Source of the DNA: Ophiostoma sp. CBS 140.51
Lineage: Eukaryota > Ascomycota > Sordariomycetes > Ophiostomatales > Ophiostomataceae
Assembly (NCBI GenBank): GCA_029298735.1
Contig: JANSLP010000101.1
Location: 1 to 64,000 of the forward strand
Direction of reading: 5' to 3'
Length of the DNA stretch: 64,000 nt
Every line of letters starts with the position of its first letter. Position 1 is the stretch's first letter. The notes below the pieces were generated by a model. It was not told the DNA's origin. It saw only the letters and a program-made list of their open reading frames with translations, and ran no database searches. This document shows positions 1 to 12,600 of this stretch, in pieces. The position numbers were made by a program, and so were the translations under genes.

Positions 1-336
1 ATAGAAGGAGGGGAATCTCGTGATAAGAATACGGTATATTTCCTGTGACTCTGATATTCAAATATGTTCAATTGGACCCTAACCTACTTTTAAGAGGCAT
101 CATCATCTTCTATGCTGGACTATGTACTACTTGTGTGAAGAGAGACTATCAAAAGGACTAAAAGGAACAAAACGTGAAAGAGGAATACACAAAAAGACAA
201 AAAGACAATAAATGAACCGCAGCGCCGACTTATGCCATATTTTGACTCGTTCAATGCAAAGCGGAAACAAAACATAACGCCGGTAGAAAATGAAGAAAGT
301 ATCCATAAAACGAAGTTGATGAAAGAGAAAGGCATG
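1..336. other. Intergenic, no gene seen
   Basis: AT-rich sequence downstream of the protease gene that ends at 337. The only open frame here is short, composed of repetitive hydrophobic and Ser residues, and has no recognisable domain. It probably holds the 3' UTR and polyadenylation region of the protease transcript. Confidence 0.6.
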
Positions 337-2550
337 CTACCCCATGTAGGGATCACGTTCTAGCTCGTAGAACAGCAGGTACACTTCGCGCTGCATACCT
401 AAAACTTCTTTTGTGCTGGCTTCGCGCACCTTTTCGTCGCTGATGCGCCACCACCGGTCTGGAGCCTTCTTCTTCTTATGGCGAGGCTGGGGGATATGAG
501 TGGAAGCAGCAGGTGCTTTGCTCTTGTCTTTGTCGGGAGCGCCGTTGCTGACAACGCCACTCGCTGTGGCAGAGTCCTTACTGCCTGGACGCAGCGAAAG
601 ACGGCCCCCCAGACCTCGGTTCTGGCTTCCACTACGGCTGCCAGCACGGCTGCCGCTTCGAGACGAAGATGTGATTCTGGACAAAGTCGAGCGAGTGATG
701 GATCGCAAACTGGCCGTCTCGCCGGTCGTGTCGTTGCCATCGTCTTCTTTCGTGGGGTCACGCGGTGCCGACGTAGGGCCGGGCTGCATAGCGGCGGACG
801 ACGAAGAACGCCCGCGCAGGCTCGACGACCGTGACGATCTGCCGATGGCGGCGTTGGTCTTGGGCGGCAACAAGTTCAGCGACTCTTGCGCGGGGCTGCT
901 GCCGCTGCTGTTCGTGTCGACGGATGTTGATGTTGCCGATGGGGGCAGTTCGGCCGTAGACGAGATCGGGCTATCCGCGAGGCGAGAGGACGATGGCGAG
1001 ATGCCCAGCGAGGCATCCGAGGAGCCAATCTTGGGCGTTGTCGCTGCCGGACTGCTGGATGGCGAGTAAATGTGCGATTGCTGGAACGTGTTGGGGTTTG
1101 AGTAGGGCGGCGCAATAGTCTGTCGCCGGAACGACTCGTAGTGACCACTGTGGTGGCTGCCCTTATGCATTACGACACTAATCAGCTTGTACTTGCGCTG
1201 GTTGAGGATGCTGCCCAGCGGCAGGCGCTCGGGGAACGACACTTTGGCCGAGTTCTTCTGGGACTGATTGGAGGCGTCATAAATCGAACGCGACAGGTGG
1301 ATGGCGAGCACCTTGGGGAAGTTGACGAGGCGAAAGTGCCGAGCAATGCGCCGCTTGGGCGCATGGCGGGCATCGGGCAGGGCGACATCGGGCGTTTTGC
1401 GTTCCGGGTCCGTGTCAATAGCCTGCTGGAGTTTTTGGATGGCATGCGCCAGCTCGTTGCGCTGCGACTCCGACTTGGACTTGTTGAGCTCCAACTCGTA
1501 CGTCTGCTTGGCATGGACGAGCCGGCACTTTTCGCACTTGAACTCGTCAATGTACTCCGTCTTGAGCATGGAGTCAAAGCATGCGCTGAGCGTGGTATGG
1601 GACGCCTGTGGCACATTGAGCGTCAATGTGCAGAACGTCTGCTCGGACGGCCGCGGCTTGAAGCCACAAGTGAGACACTCGATCTGAGACTCAATCTTGC
1701 CCTCCATGGGGAACCCTTCTTCTTCGCTGCCAAAGTCGCTCCCGACGCCAAGCGCATTTGATGTAGCTACCTCGTCGCTTGATGGTGAGTCTTGGCCGTC
1801 ACCGTTTGAGGCAGCCGCGATGCTGGCGAGCTTCTCGTTGACAGCATTGCCGTTTAGCGCAACCGATGGTCCTGCCACACCAGTAACACCTGCAGCGCCT
1901 GCAGACACCTCTCTGTCTGCTTGCCGCTTTGCGTACCGCCGCGCCCGCCGCCCTGCATGGTATTCGTCGCATAGGCGCTCGGCCACGACCTGCAGAAACT
2001 CTTGCGCATCCTGCTGCTGCCGACTAATGCGCTGTTGGAAGGCAATCTCGAGCACACGGACAAACGGCCCGGCGGTAATGACTTTCTTGTAGATGGGCCG
2101 CTCGTTCAAGTGGTCAATCATGTCCTTGAGTCCCTTGGACACCAAGCCGGCCTGCAGACCCTGGACCTTCCACACGGGCATGGGCCGGCCGCCGGGAACG
2201 CCACTACCGTTGCCATCGCTACCAGAGTCCTCGGCATCGTGGGGCACAGCGTTGCTGTAGACGCCGGCGTCGTCGATTTTGCGGCGGTGTGTTTCGCGGA
2301 TGAGGTAGATTCGGAGATCGCCAAGACCGGCTAGGGCCTGGAGCACGGAGTTGATGAAGCAGTCGTTTGCGGCATTGGCGAGGCCGACGACACCAGTCTT
2401 GCGACCCGTGAGCGCAGCCAAAGGGTTGCCGGAGCTGCTCGGAGGCGCACTGTCGATAAAGTAGGTGGGCGCAAAGACGTAGACGAGGGCAATGGTGGCC
2501 AGCGACGCTCCAGCCGCGTAAGTCGCGACGGAGAGGCCTTTGTCAGGCAT
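337..2550 (-). CDS. Membrane-anchored ubiquitin C-terminal hydrolase (USP family, Ubp16/USP30-like)
   Basis: Single exon, 737 aa, starting at the ATG at 2550-2548; the frame upstream opens only on a non-ATG codon. It removes ubiquitin from proteins. Residues about 8-31 form one hydrophobic segment right at the N-terminus, the arrangement of yeast Ubp16 and animal USP30, which sit in the mitochondrial outer membrane; location here is inferred. The Cys box around Cys64 reads GLANAANDCFINS, with the usual GNTC replaced by ANDC. A QQDAQEFL motif follows near residue 185, then two CxxC pairs (ECLTC, CEKC) typical of the USP zinc ribbon. The His box contains SGHYESF, and the last catalytic region has DRWWRISD followed by the terminal YLLFYEL. 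About 200 Ser-rich residues separate the His box from WWRISD. The catalytic residues appear intact. Confidence 0.88.
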   Translation of the reverse strand: MPDKGLSVATYAAGASLATIALVYVFAPTYFIDSAPPSSSGNPLAALTGRKTGVVGLANAANDCFINSVLQALAGLGDLRIYLIRETHRRKIDDAGVYSNAVPHDAEDSGSDGNGSGVPGGRPMPVWKVQGLQAGLVSKGLKDMIDHLNERPIYKKVITAGPFVRVLEIAFQQRISRQQQDAQEFLQVVAERLCDEYHAGRRARRYAKRQADREVSAGAAGVTGVAGPSVALNGNAVNEKLASIAAASNGDGQDSPSSDEVATSNALGVGSDFGSEEEGFPMEGKIESQIECLTCGFKPRPSEQTFCTLTLNVPQASHTTLSACFDSMLKTEYIDEFKCEKCRLVHAKQTYELELNKSKSESQRNELAHAIQKLQQAIDTDPERKTPDVALPDARHAPKRRIARHFRLVNFPKVLAIHLSRSIYDASNQSQKNSAKVSFPERLPLGSILNQRKYKLISVVMHKGSHHSGHYESFRRQTIAPPYSNPNTFQQSHIYSPSSSPAATTPKIGSSDASLGISPSSSRLADSPISSTAELPPSATSTSVDTNSSGSSPAQESLNLLPPKTNAAIGRSSRSSSLRGRSSSSAAMQPGPTSAPRDPTKEDDGNDTTGETASLRSITRSTLSRITSSSRSGSRAGSRSGSQNRGLGGRLSLRPGSKDSATASGVVSNGAPDKDKSKAPAASTHIPQPRHKKKKAPDRWWRISDEKVREASTKEVLGMQREVYLLFYELERDPYMG

Positions 2551-4301
2551 CTGAGCCGGGGAGGAGAGAAGAGTGCCCTGCAATTCAGCCGGCTATGCAG
2601 GTGGCAGATGCTGGAGGGAGAAGTCGAAAGAGGCGGGGAGGTTGAAGTGGTTCGGAATGTCTCTGATCTCTGACTTGGAGACTGGTCGGACGCAGGGTTG
2701 CTGGAGAAGTGTCTGAGAAAATGCCGCCAGGTGGGGGGAAGACGGGGATGAGACGGGGTAGTCGCAGTCTCGCAGTCTCCCAGAAGTCGAGAAAGTAGTG
2801 GCGGTCGTGGCGGTCGTGGCATTCAGAATCTCAGAATCTTAGAATCAGAATTGGCGGCATTTGCGGGACATTCGGCGGTCGGAGAGAATTGCTGCGACGC
2901 CCGGTGCGAAGACGTTGGAATGAGAGAGTGCCAATGGCGAATTCGCCGGTCGTTTGGTTCGTTTTAGGCTTATTTTCTCGTATGCAGGGCGTTCTCTCTT
3001 TCAGTCAATTTTGAGAGGTTTTGCTTCCGCTCTGCGAATCATTGCTGGAATCGATGCGGTTTTGCGCCTAGCGCTGAAACGGTGCCGTTGGCCGAGCCAA
3101 TAACGGCAGCGCAGTTTGTTGCAAGGGTCACTGTTCAGGACCGAGGTGCGGGTCGAGAGCGTTCGAGTTTGGGAGAAAATGACGATGTTGTCGACGAACA
3201 ATTGTGAAAAAGGAGAGAAGTGAAGTTAGATTGAGAAATGGGGGAAGGATAGATGATTGTATAAAATGCAAAGAGCTCAAGCTAAGAGGACGGAAGGAGC
3301 AACAGGTCATAACTGGCGTCAGTCAGGACAGTGCGAGACAACGGCTAGATATGTTGTCGCTGTGAAGAAATATCTGTAATTCTCGCAGGAAGTAAGAATA
3401 CTGATCAGTACAGGACGGGTACCTTCCGCAGGGAGTAATTCGTAGTGCCAGGCGAAATACGGGAGTACTGGCGTGTTGCTCCAGAACGGGCAGGTGCCTA
3501 ACCACAGCGAAAGCGAACACGGAAGCAGCGATCGCCAGAGGCCCACAACGGCTGTCGTCTCCCAGCAGTATTCAGCGCGCTGTATTTCACATGGTCGTAT
3601 TACACAGGGAAGGCACGACGAACACTAAATTCCCGGTCGCAGATCACGAGAATGAGAAAACGGCAACCAGGTGCTTGGAGAACGACCACACAAATCACTC
3701 GTCTGTTGTCTGTTTTCTGCTGCGCCACGCACTTTTCCGCCCGGTGCCTCAAATACTCGACCGAACAACATACAAATGCCATACCGAGCAGCTGTGCGCT
3801 AGGAAGCGCCGCAGTTTGCAGAGTGTGGAATCAGAACGCGGGCGGCAGAAATCTGGAATCTGGAATCTAGAATCAATATTCAAATCATATTTCACAACAC
3901 AGACGTCAAGCTGTCAGTGAATACTCGCATGGCAGCATGGGTGCCAATGACTGCCGGTTTCAGCGTGAGCCCATTGCGTCACACCTGGGCAGATCGGATG
4001 GGAGCCACGTGAATGTCACCTGTGCAGAACAGCTAGTTTGACGGATAATGTCGAGACATATGTCGTACACAAGGCTGCCAGCCAATGAGTCAACCTAGCT
4101 CTCTCACTGCTGCTATTCATCCCACAGAGGACGGCATACTCTCGAACAGTCGAACTTGGGGAATCTTTATAAATCATGTTTTGAAATGATATATTGAATT
4201 ATCATGATGCATGGCGGACAATCTCATGGCGTCTCTTCAATGCACTCATGGTTTTTTTTATAACATTGACAAGATACTAGATAAACTACTGACACATCCA
4301 T
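2551..4301. other. Intergenic between the protease and OLA1
   Basis: This interval holds the leftward promoter of the protease (its first few hundred bases are GA/CT-rich) and the 3' region of OLA1. All open frames are short and lack recognisable domains. No RNA gene was recognised. Confidence 0.5.
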
Positions 4302-5754
4302 CTAGCTCTTGGCCGCACCGGCCTTGATGAGCAGGATGTCGCCGTCCTCGACGACGTAGTCCTTGCCCTTGGTCATGATCTTGCCCTTGGCCTTGACCTC
4401 GGACTCGTCGCCCAGCTCGTGCAGAACGCTGTAGTTGTAGACAATGGCCTGGATAAACGTCTTCTCAAAGTCCGTGTGGATGACACCGGCCGCCTGCGGC
4501 GCCTTGATGCCGTTGCGGATGGTCCACTGGCGCACCTCATCGGGGCCGACCGTAAAGAAGCTGCCTAGGTTCAGCGCCTTGCGCATCTGCAGGATAACCT
4601 TGGGCAGGGCCGACTCGACACCGAGCTTCTTGGCCTCTTCCTCGGCCTCGGCCTCCGTCTCGAAGCGGGTCAGGCGCTCCTCGAAAGACACCGAAATAGG
4701 GATGACGGTGTCGCCGGCCGCGTGCTCCTTGATCCACGCCGCCACACCGGGCAAGTGCTTGTTCTTCTTGCGGATAAAGTCCCTCTCAGACAGGTTGACC
4801 AGGTAGACGACGGGCTTGGCCGACAGGAGGAACAGAGGGTTGATGACCTCGACCTGGGAAGTGTTAGCAGCAGAACGACCAGTAGCTATATGCCAGAAAG
4901 GGTTGTTGTGAAGTGCAGCAAACACACAATTGCTTTTTGTAACGCAATTGAAGATCAGACTGGAAAAATTCATCTCATGACGTCCCCAGCGTACTGGTTC
5001 TGTTCGAAGAGCTGGGTTTATATAGGTTCAGGCGCTTTGGCCCTTTGTCATCATAAAAGTGTTTGGGGAGGGATTGTGCTGGTGCTGGGAAGTGTGAGTG
5101 GGAGTGCCATTTTGAACATACCTCCTTGGGCGTCCAGGTGCCCTTCCGGACATCCTTGCCGTCCTTGATCCATGCCAGGATCTTCTCAATCGTGGCCTCC
5201 TCCTCGCGCGCCTTCTTCTGCTCCAGGCTCTGGCCGCCCTGGCGCGTCTTCTTCTTCTGGTTCTCCAGCGCCTTCTCGACAAACTCAATGTCCTTCAACC
5301 GCAGCTCCTCGCTGATAATGTCCAAGTCCCGCGTGGGGTTGACGTCACCTTCGACGTGGATAATCTCGGCATCGTCAAAGCACCGCACGACCTGGAAGAT
5401 GGCGTCGACGGAGCGAATGTGCGACAAGAAAGCGTTGCCCAGACCGGCACCCGTCGAGGCACCGCGCGTCAGACCGGCAATGTCGTACACGGTTAAGTTG
5501 GCGGGCACGCGCGACTTGGGGTTGTACTTTTGCACGAGCCAGTTGTAGCGGTCGTCGGGCACAATGACGCGCGCCTCTTCGGGGTCGATTGTGGCATAGG
5601 GGAAGTTGGCCGGGTTGCCCAGGTCACTCTTGGTGATGGCTTGGAAGAGCGTCGACTTGCCGACATTGGCAAGACCAACAATACCACTCTTGAGGTTGTT
5701 GCCGGGCCGGCCCAGCAGGATCTTCTCCTCGACGACGGCCTTCTTCGGGGGCAT
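4302..5754 (-). CDS. OLA1: Obg-like ATPase 1 (YchF/OLA1 family)
   Basis: Two exons, 5754-5122 and 4853-4302, joined in phase 0 across a 268-nt intron (GTATGT donor, CAG acceptor), give 394 aa, the usual length for fungal Ola1. It is a cytosolic P-loop nucleotidase of the TRAFAC class that prefers ATP and is linked to ribosome and stress functions. The P-loop GLANVGKST lies at residues 27-35. The motif GAGLGNAFLSHIR follows, and the G4 position reads NLSE instead of NKxD, the hallmark of ATP specificity. A helical region with GGQSLEQKK precedes the intron. The C-terminal TGS domain includes the stretch KAPQAAGVIHTDF and ends in GKDYVVEDGDILLIKAG. The start codon matches the conserved MPPKK N-terminus. 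It is divergent from the PPPDE gene at 7045. Confidence 0.96.
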
Positions 5755-7044
5755 TCTGCCGGTTTTTGTCTTGCGACTGTGTAGACGGGTGGTGGTGAGG
5801 GGGAGGAAGGAGAGGGGGGTGGTCGATTTCGATACCGATTTCGACGTCAGGAAAACAAGCACAGGCCGAGCTGCTGCTTGAGACGAGTGTGCGAACGAAG
5901 GCAAAGACGACGTTGAACCAGCGCACGGTCGGAGACTGAAGAGTGCCGACGTCTTGGGCGACGTGGGGTGCCTCTAGGCCCCCCCGATGGGAAGATGTCG
6001 AAAGAAAGGGAGAAAAGAAGAAGAAAGAGGAGGAAAGAAAATTCCTTCTCTGCGAAAGTGGTCGTGCGTGAGCTGGGGGTTTAAATGTTTTTGTCGTAAG
6101 AGTGTGATTTAACGAGATTGGATTGAAGCAAAAAATTTTGCTTTCCCCTTTGAACCTGGATCTCTCCCAGCCGCTCTTGCTTTTCTGGCGGGGCTCACTG
6201 TGCTGTGGAGCTCCAGTTCAATCTCTTGCAAGGTGGGGCAGCCCAGCAAGAGGAGGCTGTATGTACTTTGAAGGCCTTCTATCTTTCAGCGACCTCCCCT
6301 ACCCGGGATGGACTAACATTTCTTCCGGGCTTAGTCTTTTCGGTCCTCAATACGGAAGCGCCGTTGCCTCCTCCCCTGGTTGGTCGCTGTTACCTGATTC
6401 TCGCTAGGTGGGGCCAACAAGCAAACCGCGCCTTCCCCATAGTCCCTAGCATATCCGCATTCAGTTACCACCTCTGCGTCATGCTGTGTTTGACAAGTTT
6501 GCTGCGGCCAGGCCAATCCGCCATCCGCCATCCACCGTCCTGGATGGTGCCTTCCCAATTGTGAGCCTTGAGCACTTCCAACTTTTACATTTGTATCTTA
6601 TTGCCTTCCCTCGTTCTCTTCTTCTTTTTCTGCCAAAGGGTTTTCTATCTCTCGACAACCTCACGAAATCTCGCACTCTCCCACCCACCACGGTCGATCA
6701 CTATTGCGCCCACCGATCGATTTCATCCGTTCTCTAGCTACCCCTGTAGCTACAGACAGGCACACCTTCGCTTTTGCCTGTTTCTTTACGCCCGACTGTT
6801 GGCGTCGCGTTCGTTTCATCTTTCGAAAGAGCAAAAGAGCAAAAGAGCACCTTGTTTCCACGCTCGTTTTTGTCGTTCTTCTTATCGACAAAGTTCAGTC
6901 TCTCGCAGTTCCATCTTTCGCATCTTTCGAAGCGCTCTTCTGCCAACGACCTCTCCCAATCGGCGCCCATTCCACTGAACTGAGCGAGCCTTTCATCTGG
7001 GAAGCGAACCTGCATCTACCTTCTTTCTGCACATTCCTTCCGTC
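5755..7044. promoter_or_regulatory. Bidirectional promoter region, OLA1 / PPPDE gene
   Basis: A 1.29 kb gap separates two divergently transcribed start codons, so it must carry both promoters. The right half (about 6590-7040) is rich in C and T on the + strand, as expected for a fungal leader of the rightward gene. GTGGGG, which fits the CreA-type SYGGRG consensus, occurs near 6232 and 6411; function is not demonstrated. The overlapping open frames here have no domain similarity. Confidence 0.5.
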
Positions 7045-8055
7045 ATGGCTCCCAAGAAGCACAGGAAGACGTCATCTCGGCCGTCGCACCGGTCGACGTT
7101 GTCGCTACAAAAGACGGAAATCGTCATCAACGTCTACGATCTCCTCACAGTACGATCCCATTTCGCCCTACTGTCGTTTGTTGATACATGCTAACTCTTT
7201 TCCCTCCCCATTTAGCCCAGCCGGTGGTCCTCGCTCCTATGGCACATGGGCACCTCCCTCCTACACTCTGGCGTCGTCATCAACGGCCGCGAGTACGCCT
7301 ACGGTGGCCACGATCGTCGTGGTGTCACAGGCGTGTATTGGACCAAGCCGCGTACCGAACCCCCAGGTGGCACTTTCCGCTGCGAGATTCTGCAGGGGTT
7401 CACTTTGGCGACTACAGCCGAGATTGATACCATTATCCGAAGCGCCTCGGAAGAGTTTTACGGACCCTCCTACAATTTGCTCACAAAAAACTGCAACCAC
7501 TTCACAGCCTATCTGTGTCGCAAGCTGACGGGGCGCCCGGGCCCGGCGTGGCTCAACCGCGCCGCCAGTATCGGCCTGGCCCTGCCCTGTGTCGTCCCCC
7601 GGGAGTGGGTGGACCCACCCGAGTTTGAGTCGGCAGACGGCGAGCTGTTGCGTCAAGGAGGCAGTGGCAGTGGTGGCAGCGGTAGCAGCAGTGACAGCGG
7701 CGGGTACGAAGACTCGTACAGCGAATACGGCGACGACGACTACGACGACGACGATGCCCATGGCGAGCGGACCAGCATGCTGCGGCGGCATTCGTCATCG
7801 CAGCACCAGGTGCACCTTGTTGGTCTGGACAGTCCTTCGGCCAGTGCCCGGAACATCATGTCGGGCACTCGCAGCACTCGTGCATCCAACGAGTATCACC
7901 CTGAGCCTTTCGAAGAGGGCGATGCCGATGTGCAGACTGGACGCCGCAGTGGCAGCGGCAGCGGCAGTGGCGGCAAAGGAAAAGGCCGGCCCAGCATGTC
8001 GCGGGACTCTGCGGGCAATGCGTTGCCGCCATCTGAGCGGGTCCCCAGCATGTAG
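7045..8055 (+). CDS. PPPDE-domain isopeptidase (DeSI-type deSUMOylase/deubiquitinase)
   Basis: Exons 7045-7149 and 7216-8055 join in phase 0 and give 314 aa. The 66-nt intron has a GTACGA donor, a CTAAC branch and a TTTAG acceptor. The PPPDE thiol-peptidase fold spans about residues 24-170. It begins with VINVYDLL; the catalytic His is His52 in LLHSGV, within a region continuing to YAYGGHD, and the catalytic Cys is Cys128 in TKNCNHF. Members cleave SUMO or ubiquitin conjugates in animals; the substrate here is unknown. The C-terminal half is low complexity: Gly/Ser runs, an Asp-rich tract near residues 205-222 and further Ser/Gly repeats, probably disordered. The first exon supplies a basic N-terminus (MAPKKHRK). 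Confidence 0.92.
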
Positions 8056-9636
8056 GCGTCCTTCCAGGGCAGTTCTTGAGAACTGTTCTCACCTTCTTCT
8101 TTGTTCTTTGCTTTCCCTCTGTCACTTTATTTTCTTGTCATTCCGCGCTTGCCTTTTGGGTCTTTGTATTTCTGCGTTGTACATACGTATGTATTCCTGG
8201 GATTTTATGGCGTTTCAAGGATCGTTGATACCACTGTTTAAAATGTTTTATTTATTTTGTTTATTCTGCATTTTTCTTTTATTGTTGTCTTGAAATTGGT
8301 CTAAATGCTATCCATTACATGTCTCTGTTTCTATTTAATTAGGAAATTTAATACTCTGGCTTTTGACAGTCTCTAAATCTACAATTGTTACTAACTTCTC
8401 TCTGTACTCCGTACTGTGTCAAACAACACACCAGTAACACAATATTACAATTGAGAGACATGTGAAAGCCGCTTCGCCAGTCTGAGCGTTGCATTTCCGA
8501 GCTCTTTCCCAAGATGTTGTCTGTGGGAGCGCTCAGCCTTCCGCAACCATTCTTTGAACAGGTAGGCGTGCTCAACTTGGGATAAAGCGGGGCGCATAGG
8601 CTCAACCTGGGCAAAGATTCCAGCGGTTGAGCCTGGGAGAGCCCTATTATGGCGCATCATCACAGACGCCCCGAGGCCAGGCCAAGGCCAAGGCCCAGAA
8701 TGCCCGAGCAAGCTCTCTGCTCAGTGGACGATCTCTCGCGATAATGCCATCTCATTGGCTAGTGGCTCATCCCAGTAGCCGCACATGCTCCTGAAAAACG
8801 GCTAGACCCAACTGCTCTCCTGTCTTTTCCCCTTTCGCCTCCTGTCCAGGTCAGCGCGATCAGGCCTGAAGGGCTGGCCAATTCAATGTTCGCGATAGGG
8901 GGAAAGAGCGACCGCACCAAGCACACCGAGCAATCACCAGAACCAGAAGCAGCGATATCCCTCACACATGTCAGCTTGCCCCTTTTTTGAACAGCATCGA
9001 AAACATCGACAAATAGAGGGATACGCAGCGACGCACAACAAGACGGCCACGACGTGTAGCTTCTCCGCTCCCGAATCGCCCGCTACTACCACCCCTGGTA
9101 GCAGATCTCCAAACATACGGCGATAAACGATAAGATACACTACGGCAGTGTTGTAGGCTCCATTTTACGCAATTTACGGGCAGCTTACATTTCTATTTCC
9201 CACGACAGCATTCCGCGTTCACGAACACAAATAAATCCCTCCTTACCTTTCCCACGGCATCTTTTCGCCAGATAACGCAAGCATTTTTCCAAGAACACGA
9301 CCATCATCTCTTACACGGCCGCCTCAACGCCACGGAAACGCCCGAGCCAGACAGACGCCCTTTCTCTTTTCTCAGCTGGCCCCCGTTAGCTCGTTTCTTT
9401 GCTTGCTGGGCCACCTACGCGACCGCCTGATGCCAGGAGTGGCGGCCGGCACCACCCGCCGTGGGACGAGACAGCGTTGAGTTGAGCTCACGATAGTAGG
9501 CAGCTGGGCGGTAGACGATAGACACGACCCTCATCCCTCCCCTTGAGAAAGCTCTCACGGTAGCTGCGGCCATCGGCCGGCCACCCTTAAGGTCGACTTC
9601 AACGTTGGACGATCCACGTCCGACAACACCTCGACA
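8056..9636. other. Intergenic, upstream of the Vrl1-like gene
   Basis: No coding signal. It contains the 3' end of the PPPDE transcript (AT-rich near 8230-8350) and the promoter of the gene at 9637. One copy of the 11-bp motif GTACTCCGTAC lies at 8404-8414. Short leftward open frames here have no recognisable domains. Confidence 0.5.
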
Positions 9637-12600
9637 ATGCCTCAACCCCTGAACCCCTTCCTCGCCGCCTTCTTCAGCAGCCCGTTGTCGACCCAGTGTA
9701 ATCCAACAAGCAACCACATCCTGCTGGTCCCGACGACGGAAGTATTGTTGACCCACCGCGAGACCGAGTCCAATGCCGTCTTTGCCGAGCTTCCCAACCT
9801 CGACGAGTTTTTGACGAGCCATGTCATCCGCATGCCCAATCCCCGGGTGGCCGCGGCAGCGGCCAATGCAGCCGGCGGTAAGGACGGCGTTGTCAATCTG
9901 CGAGAGATGCGCGGCAAGGCCAAGCCGTACGGTACCTACAACGGCCGCAGCGTTGTTATCAAGGACAATCTTGTCTACAGCAATAAGGGTAGGCATACGG
10001 TGCGAGATAAAGTGTGACCTACGACACTATATCATTGCTAACGACTTTAGGCTTCAAGAGCTTGAATCATGCCACGCTGGTGAGCGACGCCATATGGTAC
10101 GCCGACACACTCGAGCCCAAACAATGGCTCATCTACTACATCTCACGACCTCTACTTGGCTCCTGGGAGCCGATGACGACGATCCCAGCGATCCTACCGC
10201 GCACGATACCGAGCAATACCGTCATAAACGCTTTGGCGGCCACGGCTGCCGGTGAGTCCTCACCCAGAGCGCCAACCCAGGCCCAACAACAACAACAACA
10301 GCAACAAGCGAAAGCCGGTGCTGCGGCTGGCAGTGACTCGGGCCCATCGACGCCACGGAAAAAGGACATCAAGAGCTTCCACGACCTTCTCAACCACTTC
10401 CCAAGCATCGCACGCCAGATGCAGCCTGGTCTAGACAAGATCTACCGTGAGTTCACAACTGCTTACGAGCAGACGCTTCCTCTACCACCGACCGCGAGCC
10501 ATATCCCCGACCCAGAACCGGACGGTCCCATAAAAACAGCCATGAAAAAGGCACGGATGAACAGTGCCTCAGCCCCAGTCAAGCCGCCAGTCAAGATCCA
10601 GGACCAGCCTGCGGAGAGTGCGGAGAGCAGAGAAACTGCGCCCGAGAGCAGCTCTGCAGCGGAAGAATTGAACAACACCGCCAGCGGAAGCGCCGACGGC
10701 AACAACAGCAACAGCAACAGCAACAGCAACAACCTCACTGTGGCAGCGGCAGCAAATGGCACAGACAGAGTCAATGGCTCCAACATGTCAACATACAGCG
10801 GCAGCCAGGTCAGCGAGGACTTTTACCCCGACGACGACGAGCATGTGATGCGGACCTCGCTTGAAACCGCTGTGACGACGGCCATTGATATCTTCCAGGG
10901 CGTCGATAAGCAGCAGTTGTCCCTGCTTGGCGCAACGACGGATCTTACCGGCCCCCTAGTGGAGAGGCTCATCGAACGGTACATTTCGGAAAACCTGCAC
11001 CACATCATCTTCCCTCGGCTGAGCTCCATGAAACGACAAGAAGACCTGGAGCTCGAATCCAAGATTCGCCAAATGGACTGCATCGACCTGTCCCAGCTCG
11101 GCATGGACATTGACGGTGGGACGCGCAACAAGCACGAAGTAACCCTCGCACTGGGCCGCGTCGTCGAAGAGTTTCGCAAGATACAAGGAGCAGCATGCCC
11201 ACAAGAGATGCTGTCCATTCTGCTCGCGACTGTCAAGTCGGTCAGCCAGCTCACGAGCGTACCACCAGATGGACCCGACAAAGGAAAGGATGCTGCCGAC
11301 GATACGACACAGGCGCAGACACACACCGAGAAGCCGCTCATTATGATCAACGCCGACACACTGGTGTCGCTCCTTTTGTACATTGTCATCCGGTCACAGC
11401 AGCGGCACCTTCTGGCGCGATTCATCTACATGCGCCACTTTATCTTTATTGACGACGTTGACAGCGGCGAAATGGGCTATGCGTTGAGCACGTTCGAGGC
11501 TGTCATCACGTACCTCATGAGCGCCTCTGCCGGTTTGAGGAGAGCAAGCCGAAGAAACAAGGCCCTCTGGGAGGCAACTGCCAAGGGCGACCTGGACGCA
11601 GTCAAAGCCATTATGGAGCCGACGTCCGACGACGCGGTGGCCGACGGAGAGGGCGATATTGATAGTGACAACGACAACGGAGGAGAAGAGGGTAGCAGCT
11701 CACGGCGGACATCTGGTAGCGACTGGCCGCCGTCGTTTACCAGCTTCGGGTTCTCAAACGGTGGGGCATCTGGCTCTTCACGATCGTCACGGTCGTCCCG
11801 CCGGTCGTCTATTGTCCTCTCCGAGGCCGAGGCATTCTCCAAGGGCTCTGGTCTTGGCCATGTCTTCCCTTTTCAGTCTCATGGCCCCGATGATGGTTCC
11901 GTTGAGTTTTCCTTGCACTTCCCTATCAAACGAACAAAGAAGGTGGCCCTGGATACACGGAGTATGTCAAGCAGCTCCGAGATTTCTTTCCGCTCCCGTG
12001 CCACCAGCTTTGGCAGCAACATGGATGGCAGCATCGAGGGCGACATCTCAGTCGAGCGGCTGTCGCAGACGCATGACTCCTTTGGCGAGTCGCTGCTCAT
12101 GATGGCCGTGCAGAATGAACGGATCGACACGCTCAAGTATTACCTCAGCCTGCGAGACTTTTTCCCGGTGCGCTTTGTGCTCCAGGATATCAACCACGAA
12201 GAAACGACGCTGCTGAGCGCCGCTGTCCAGCTGGGAAACAGAGAGTTGATCATGATGGTGATTAACACCCTGACCGACTCGGACGAAGTGACACCGGACG
12301 AAGTGACAGCGTACTTTGCGCTACAAGACATTTGGGGCCGCAGCGTCGCACACTACCTGTTCCATGCACCCTTCTTAATAGACATGTACGGCGCAATGAT
12401 GCCATGGCGGCAACACGACAAAAAGGGGCAAACACCACTGTTTGCCCTCTGCCGGTCCTATGACCACGCCGCCTACTACGACATGGTCAGCGAGGGCATC
12501 CGGATGGCAACGGCAACACAGAGCGACAAGGGACGCCTACATGTTGGTGAACACGTCGATGCGCGCGGCAACACTCTACTACACATTGTCAACGACACAC

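Noticed and set aside
2551..2583. Eleven extra N-terminal codons before the protease ATG
   Set aside because: The frame opens on a non-ATG codon; the ATG at 2550 sits directly before the membrane segment, as in related proteases.
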